Source: Siphonodentalium dalli
Taxonomy: Eukaryota > Mollusca > Scaphopoda > Gadilida > Siphonodentaliidae
Direction of reading: 5' to 3'
Assembly: GCA_032622095.1 (NCBI GenBank)
Contig: CP136067.1
Span: 48,583,899-48,647,898, forward strand
DNA length: 64,000 nucleotides
Under the pieces are notes generated by a model. That model was not told the DNA's origin. It saw nothing but the letters and a program-made list of their open reading frames with translations, and did no database searches. Positions 61,201 to 64,000 of this stretch are shown here, piece after piece (position 1 is the stretch's first letter; each line of letters begins with the position of its first letter). The position numbers were made by a program, and so were the translations under genes.

Positions 61201-61461
61201 AATCTTCCTGTTGAACTGTTCTCATTTATCGAAGATCCAATGTACTATGTGTCGTTCATTGTTGGCCATACGCACACATTGTGGCAAACCTACCTGTTTT
61301 TATCGAATTTGTTCACGCCTGGCGTATAATGTTCTACCATATGTTATCGTAGCCTACCTTGCGCCTGTACATTCAAATGCACTTGTGTCTAAGTTCTGGT
61401 ATTAATGGGGTCAACCTGAGTTGACCGGGTGATGTGTATTACATGTAGAGTCATCGCCCCT
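58288..61461 (+). mobile_element. 5'-truncated LINE (non-LTR retrotransposon)
   Basis: The element starts inside its endonuclease domain directly after the inverted-repeat structure and runs through the reverse transcriptase to a 3' region without a visible poly-A tail. The 3' limit is approximate. The frame upstream of the first ATG is open back to the inverted-repeat boundary (reading IVMGDLN), so truncation or interruption happened there. Confidence 0.75.
58300..61329 (+). CDS. LINE endonuclease (C-terminal part) - reverse transcriptase, 1,009 residues
   Basis: Non-LTR retrotransposons copy themselves by nicking the target with an endonuclease and reverse-transcribing their RNA at the nick. 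The start of this frame lies inside the endonuclease/exonuclease/phosphatase fold: GDLN (residues 2-5), IIDHIL (53-58) and SNHRPV (81-86) are its last conserved motifs. The reverse transcriptase spans about 345-625: GPDMICYEHL, FDSYRAITLLPVMYK, NGFQK, FLDVHKAFD (catalytic D481), GTRQGSILSPLLY (537-549) and QADD (579-582, catalytic aspartates). Near the C-terminus CVIC...H...C (C907, C910, H920, C925) is a CCHC-like zinc motif common in LINEs. No RNase H domain is apparent. The frame is intact over 3 kb with no stops, so insertion is probably young, but the missing N-terminus should make it inactive. Clade is not resolved. The ATG at 58300 is only the first in frame, not a natural start. Confidence 0.95.
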   Translation: MGDLNGNIQKSDARNRSFSKLLSRRKIISVNYSDPCTRLIATHVPATGGSGTIIDHILIHKNNLPFVKEINVLVDSAIDYSNHRPVKICIDLGSHYICHEEPCCVLNWKKFIASDSSLECYQHCVENLLPEMPIVDKTTLDSFYSGIIESIDSASTLFVPHKSFKSHVKPFWNDTLSTLHRDMRSFRRIWVAEGRHRGCDHLSYSYYKAAKCAFRKELRKSNSKFLSQENDEIDRAAEINQEQFFRLFNRRKTKLKEDNNNLFVVNGSTLRNPNDITNSRADYYERLYSPLESNNFDNAHYEYVNSCVDKILSNNYNDSDSSSTDALLLYPVSAKEVDGVLKSMHMGKVPGPDMICYEHLIYGGNMLSNCVAHVLSKMIELQHIPSKAKTGLMVSLYKGGDKPKTNFDSYRAITLLPVMYKTLEKIILRRLECNTPRLIKVHPLQNGFQKHVSCLMSSYILHESINYTKEQSSKLFACFLDVHKAFDTVWINGLLLKLNLRGFQGRIWLLLNEFRSGITCVVKHASILSRSIEIKQGTRQGSILSPLLYMIYIDDLIHALEATNFGFRLLSTNGSAPTQADDMTLLSLSSYGLQRLCDICSMYSQKWRFIYNPNKCKVIVFNETHRQNDTLDRCWRLGAGNVSETDEITHLGIHVSKQNFVKELSERAVDKIRSTFFLLSNAGLYAGGITPTSCAIIYKTIVLPKGLYGSEFLCGMSVSDACALEKIHRFCLKRIQNLPARTRTDIVQGLMGIGPISSFIDARKLSLFGSLCRLSPSKACKEIFVNRFHLHLSHEIPNKSSFFADIEDKLSYYKLSQYMDSFSENGLFPAKLEWNRLVKTEINNRRVHNWEQSVTTDPSFDRFSQIQTHFQMSHLWRSCRLYSENKIAFYSVAQLIAATATPKADVCVICNMNYDDQIKHAIIHCSHPALCCSRNKMWYELIDNFGILFYLWANELDDGELLLLHLTNLPVELFSFIEDPMYYVSFIVGHTHTLWQTYLFLSNLFTPGV

Positions 61462-63207
61462 CTTCCGAAACTAAAATTGGGTAGCTGAAACAACCTTACA
61501 TCCACTCATGTTAATTACATGTGATAAATATATATTCATGACCTCGGTTCCCCAACTTAACGATTTCTTATCTTCCTTGCCAGCAGTGCAAGAATGTATA
61601 GGCGCAACACATACATGCTTGTTCTTACATAAATATTCCTTTCGTATGAAAGCGAGAGTGGCGATCATCAGATGATCAAACTCTATATAGCCATATAGTT
61701 GTGTGCATGGTGCGCTCTTCGTGTGGTCCGTACTCAACGTGTAATTCAGGCAAAAATTCAAATTAGGTGTGCTTATAGTTTATTTTGCATGTAACATAAA
61801 TAGTAAAATTATGGTCAAATCGTTCAGTTGGTGATACAAGCATGAAACTTGGTATGCATGATCAATATAGATTAATAAAAAAAATTGTTCGACAAACCAA
61901 TCAAAATGGCCACCACATTCAAGATGGCCGCCGGTTTTCAAAATGGCCGCCGCGTTGAAGTTCTATACCCAATATATAAGATACACTAACCACTTTCGGT
62001 TCTTTCTTTGTTATGATATATAAGTAAATCACCCTTTTAAAGGTTGAGTTGTCATAAGTATGCAAAAATAGTATTATTTTTCGGAATTATTGATTATTTT
62101 CTTACTTTTACAGATTTTTTTCCCTGAAAATTCTATAATTTTTTTTCTAGATGACTACTTTTTCAGCAACTGCAACTATTTATTATCTGGGTCTATATGT
62201 GGCGTAACATAGATACTTAGTTCAGATATCTGTTTAAGACATGCGATTTCTTTGGTATGTCTCTTCTGGAGTTATTGAATTTTGTTAAATGATGTGTAAA
62301 TAGGCTATTAACATACATGTGCGAGTTGGTATAGTGTGAGTTCAAATGTTTAAGATATGCTTGGTGTTGATACATTGTTAATATTAAAAGCGATACATTG
62401 TTAATTATAATAGCGTAATCAATTGTATGCAATTCATATTTCAAGTCATTAAATACTGTTGACATTGTCATTCCATATTTTGTACAAATCGGTCTTCCAT
62501 AATGTGTTGATTATTTTCTGAAGCAGATGACAAATTTCTCTGACAAAAACAAGAAAATAGCACAAGATTCAAGGTGAGTAAATCATTTCCATACTATGCA
62601 TAAGGTGAATAAACTGCAGATAATTCATTACACGATAAGCAAAGGTTGTTTTGAGCTACATTAATTTAAAACAAAAAAAGTTTTTAACTGTTTCTTTCAA
62701 CCAGTTTGCTGCTCAATTTTATTTTCAAAAATATGGAACACCAAAATGAAATAAGTTAGTAAAATCAATGAAATAAGTTAGTAAAATCAGAAAAATGCAG
62801 TTTATTTAACTTTTTCATTGCTCTTATTATCTTAGAATTACATGTATATGAATTAACTAATTAAATTGAGAATAAACTTCAGATAACCACCCCGACACTC
62901 ACTTGTGCAAATTCACGTGCATATAATGACTACAAACATCATCACATTTGTAAACTTTTGAAGTAACATTTTCGGTTTTATTTATGGAATAAAGTATCAT
63001 TTTAAACTAAAAATATAGAATAATAAAACATTTTCATCATTAAGAAATCATAGCAATCGTTAATGATATAAAGCTAATAATAAAATGCATGCACCCAAAC
63101 AATCCAAATTGAAATATTCTTGGAAATTTAGATGTCGATGTATTTCATATACATGTACAATGATTACAGCTACAAGGTAGTAATATTCTGCTTATCCTAT
63201 ATTTCCA
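61462..63207. other. AT-rich non-coding stretch
   Basis: Apart from AAGATGGC motifs at 61905-61955 there is nothing recognisable. A direct duplication AAATGAAATAAGTTAGTAAA lies at about 62744-62785. Confidence 0.45.
61905..61955. repeat. cluster of three AAnATGGCCGCC-like motifs
   Basis: AAAATGGCCACC, CAAGATGGCCGCC and AAAATGGCCGCC occur within 50 bases, the same core as the 160 bp array at 30.8-32.5 kb. Confidence 0.75.
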
Positions 63208-64000
63208 GTTTTCGAAGATGGTTGACTGTAATAGCACACAGCCAGCATCAATGGTCACGCCGAACAAATGGATTACATATTGGAAAAAGTGCTGTCTCTT
63301 CCAGCAGACCAAAGTAAATCCATTCACACCGAAGAAAGAACAAGATGATTATACAAACATTGCAACAAATATATCACTGTTTCGTGTCATTAACTCAATG
63401 CCGATCATGTTTGATCCACAGAGACTTGACATGGGTTGTGGTATATAAGAAACATGAACATACAAGGCAAAGTATCACGTAAGCTGCAGATGCAGGTTCA
63501 GTAACCAAAAGCTACAGCGGGCACAGAAACAGCATTTACCTGTAACCGAGGAGGCAGACGATACTCCCAGTAAAACTAAACGTCAAAAGATTCAGCCTGC
63601 AGCTGTTAAGTGCTTTCTGCGTGACATGGAGACTCCACAATCCACAAAATTAAGAGAAGCATCGATATTGCAATTAGATGAAACAGTTAACAAATGTGCA
63701 AGAACTCTCAACAATGGTCCTCTTCTCGTGAAGTTAAGTGATGACGATGTAGGTGCATAGGAACTGAAGTACCACCCAAGTTGCTTGGCTGGATTATATA
63801 ACCGTACAAGAGCTCGTGAAGCGGCCTTCAATTTTGAAAAATCTACCACCAAGTTGAAATTCAGTGACAATGATGCAATCGCTTTTTCAGAACAAAAACA
63901 GTTCCACAACAGCAGACACAGTTCTATTCAAACTTTCTCATTTATCTGCTTTATACAAGGATAGATTTGAGCAATTGAACGGTGAAACTCAAAGTGTCAA
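63208..64000 (+). pseudogene. decayed copy of a multi-copy invertebrate Cys/His-rich protein family, cut by the window edge
   Basis: A single reading frame from about 63208 carries a continuous family-like sequence interrupted by four stops (TAA and TGA near 63446-63457, TAG at 63757, TAG at 63961) and, near 63905, a frameshift after which another frame continues to the edge. Recognisable parts in order are WKKCCLFQQ, IATNISLFRVIN and RLDMGCGI, then past the first stops KAKYHVSCRCRFSNQKLQRA, then LDETVNKCARTL, GPLLVKLSDDD, LKYHPSCLAGLYNRTRA and, in the shifted frame, FKLSHLSALYKDRFEQL. I recall this layout from many uncharacterised, high-copy proteins of cnidarians and molluscs, probably linked to mobile elements; its function is unknown. 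The recognisable sequence starts at an ATG at 63218 just after a possible TTTCCAG acceptor. The stops make it a pseudogene in this copy. Confidence 0.75.

Noticed and set aside
1-64000. tRNA and rRNA genes
   Set aside because: I looked for B-box-like GGTTCGAATCC with a matching A box and acceptor stem, and for rRNA-like sequence, and found none convincing.

Overview
The window looks like nuclear DNA of an animal, most likely a marine invertebrate and plausibly a bivalve mollusc. The evidence is AT-rich sequence, genes split by GT-AG introns with phase-consistent exons, an animal CDC25 phosphatase, a Toll-like receptor, a C2H2 zinc-finger exon, a non-LTR retrotransposon, and very dense tandem, foldback and inverted-repeat DNA. 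Two places end in a TCAGGTGAGCTAA-type terminus that I associate with bivalve interspersed repeats. That assignment is inference from recall; no ribosomal or mitochondrial marker is present.

Layout. 1-5.6 kb is non-coding: a short hairpin, a 100-N assembly gap (1901-2000) and a satellite of about 385 bp period (2.4-4.25 kb). 5.67-6.27 kb holds two well-formed minus-strand exons of an unrecognised gene. 7.19-11.85 kb is a tandem duplication of a 2.2 kb unit. 13.47-15.92 kb, minus strand, carries five exons encoding the whole catalytic domain of a CDC25-type mitotic phosphatase. 16-22.8 kb is a cluster of foldback elements, palindromes and a 260 bp tandem repeat. 22.95-23.24 kb, minus, is the last exon of a three-finger C2H2 protein whose final codons lie inside a 42 bp minisatellite. 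23.3-41 kb is almost wholly repeats: foldback elements, 31 bp minisatellites at two sites, a 160 bp array rich in AAGATGGC motifs, and arrays with bivalve-like ends.

41.09-43.49 kb, minus, is a single-exon Toll-like receptor (signal segment, leucine-rich repeats, transmembrane segment, TIR domain) interrupted by one extra base in a run of five Gs inside the TIR domain. 44.6-45.4 kb is a 57 bp tandem array in which nearly every unit carries a perfect 20 bp palindrome. 46.5-56 kb is again repeat-rich: foldback elements, GCCCAGCTGGGC palindromes and CTTAAG-centred palindromes. 56.35-58.29 kb is a large inverted-repeat structure that directly abuts a 5'-truncated LINE with an intact 1,009-residue frame (to 61.33 kb). 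The right edge (63.2-64.0 kb) is a decayed copy of a multi-copy invertebrate Cys/His-rich protein family of unknown function.

The genes do not form an operon or pathway. CDC25 (cell cycle), the Toll-like receptor (innate immunity) and the zinc-finger protein (probable DNA binding) are independent loci in a repeat-filled region. I did not find a convincing new multi-gene system. The most unusual features are the abundance and variety of palindromic and foldback families, and the places where repeats touch coding sequence (the zinc-finger stop codon, the LINE/inverted-repeat junction and the TIR frameshift).
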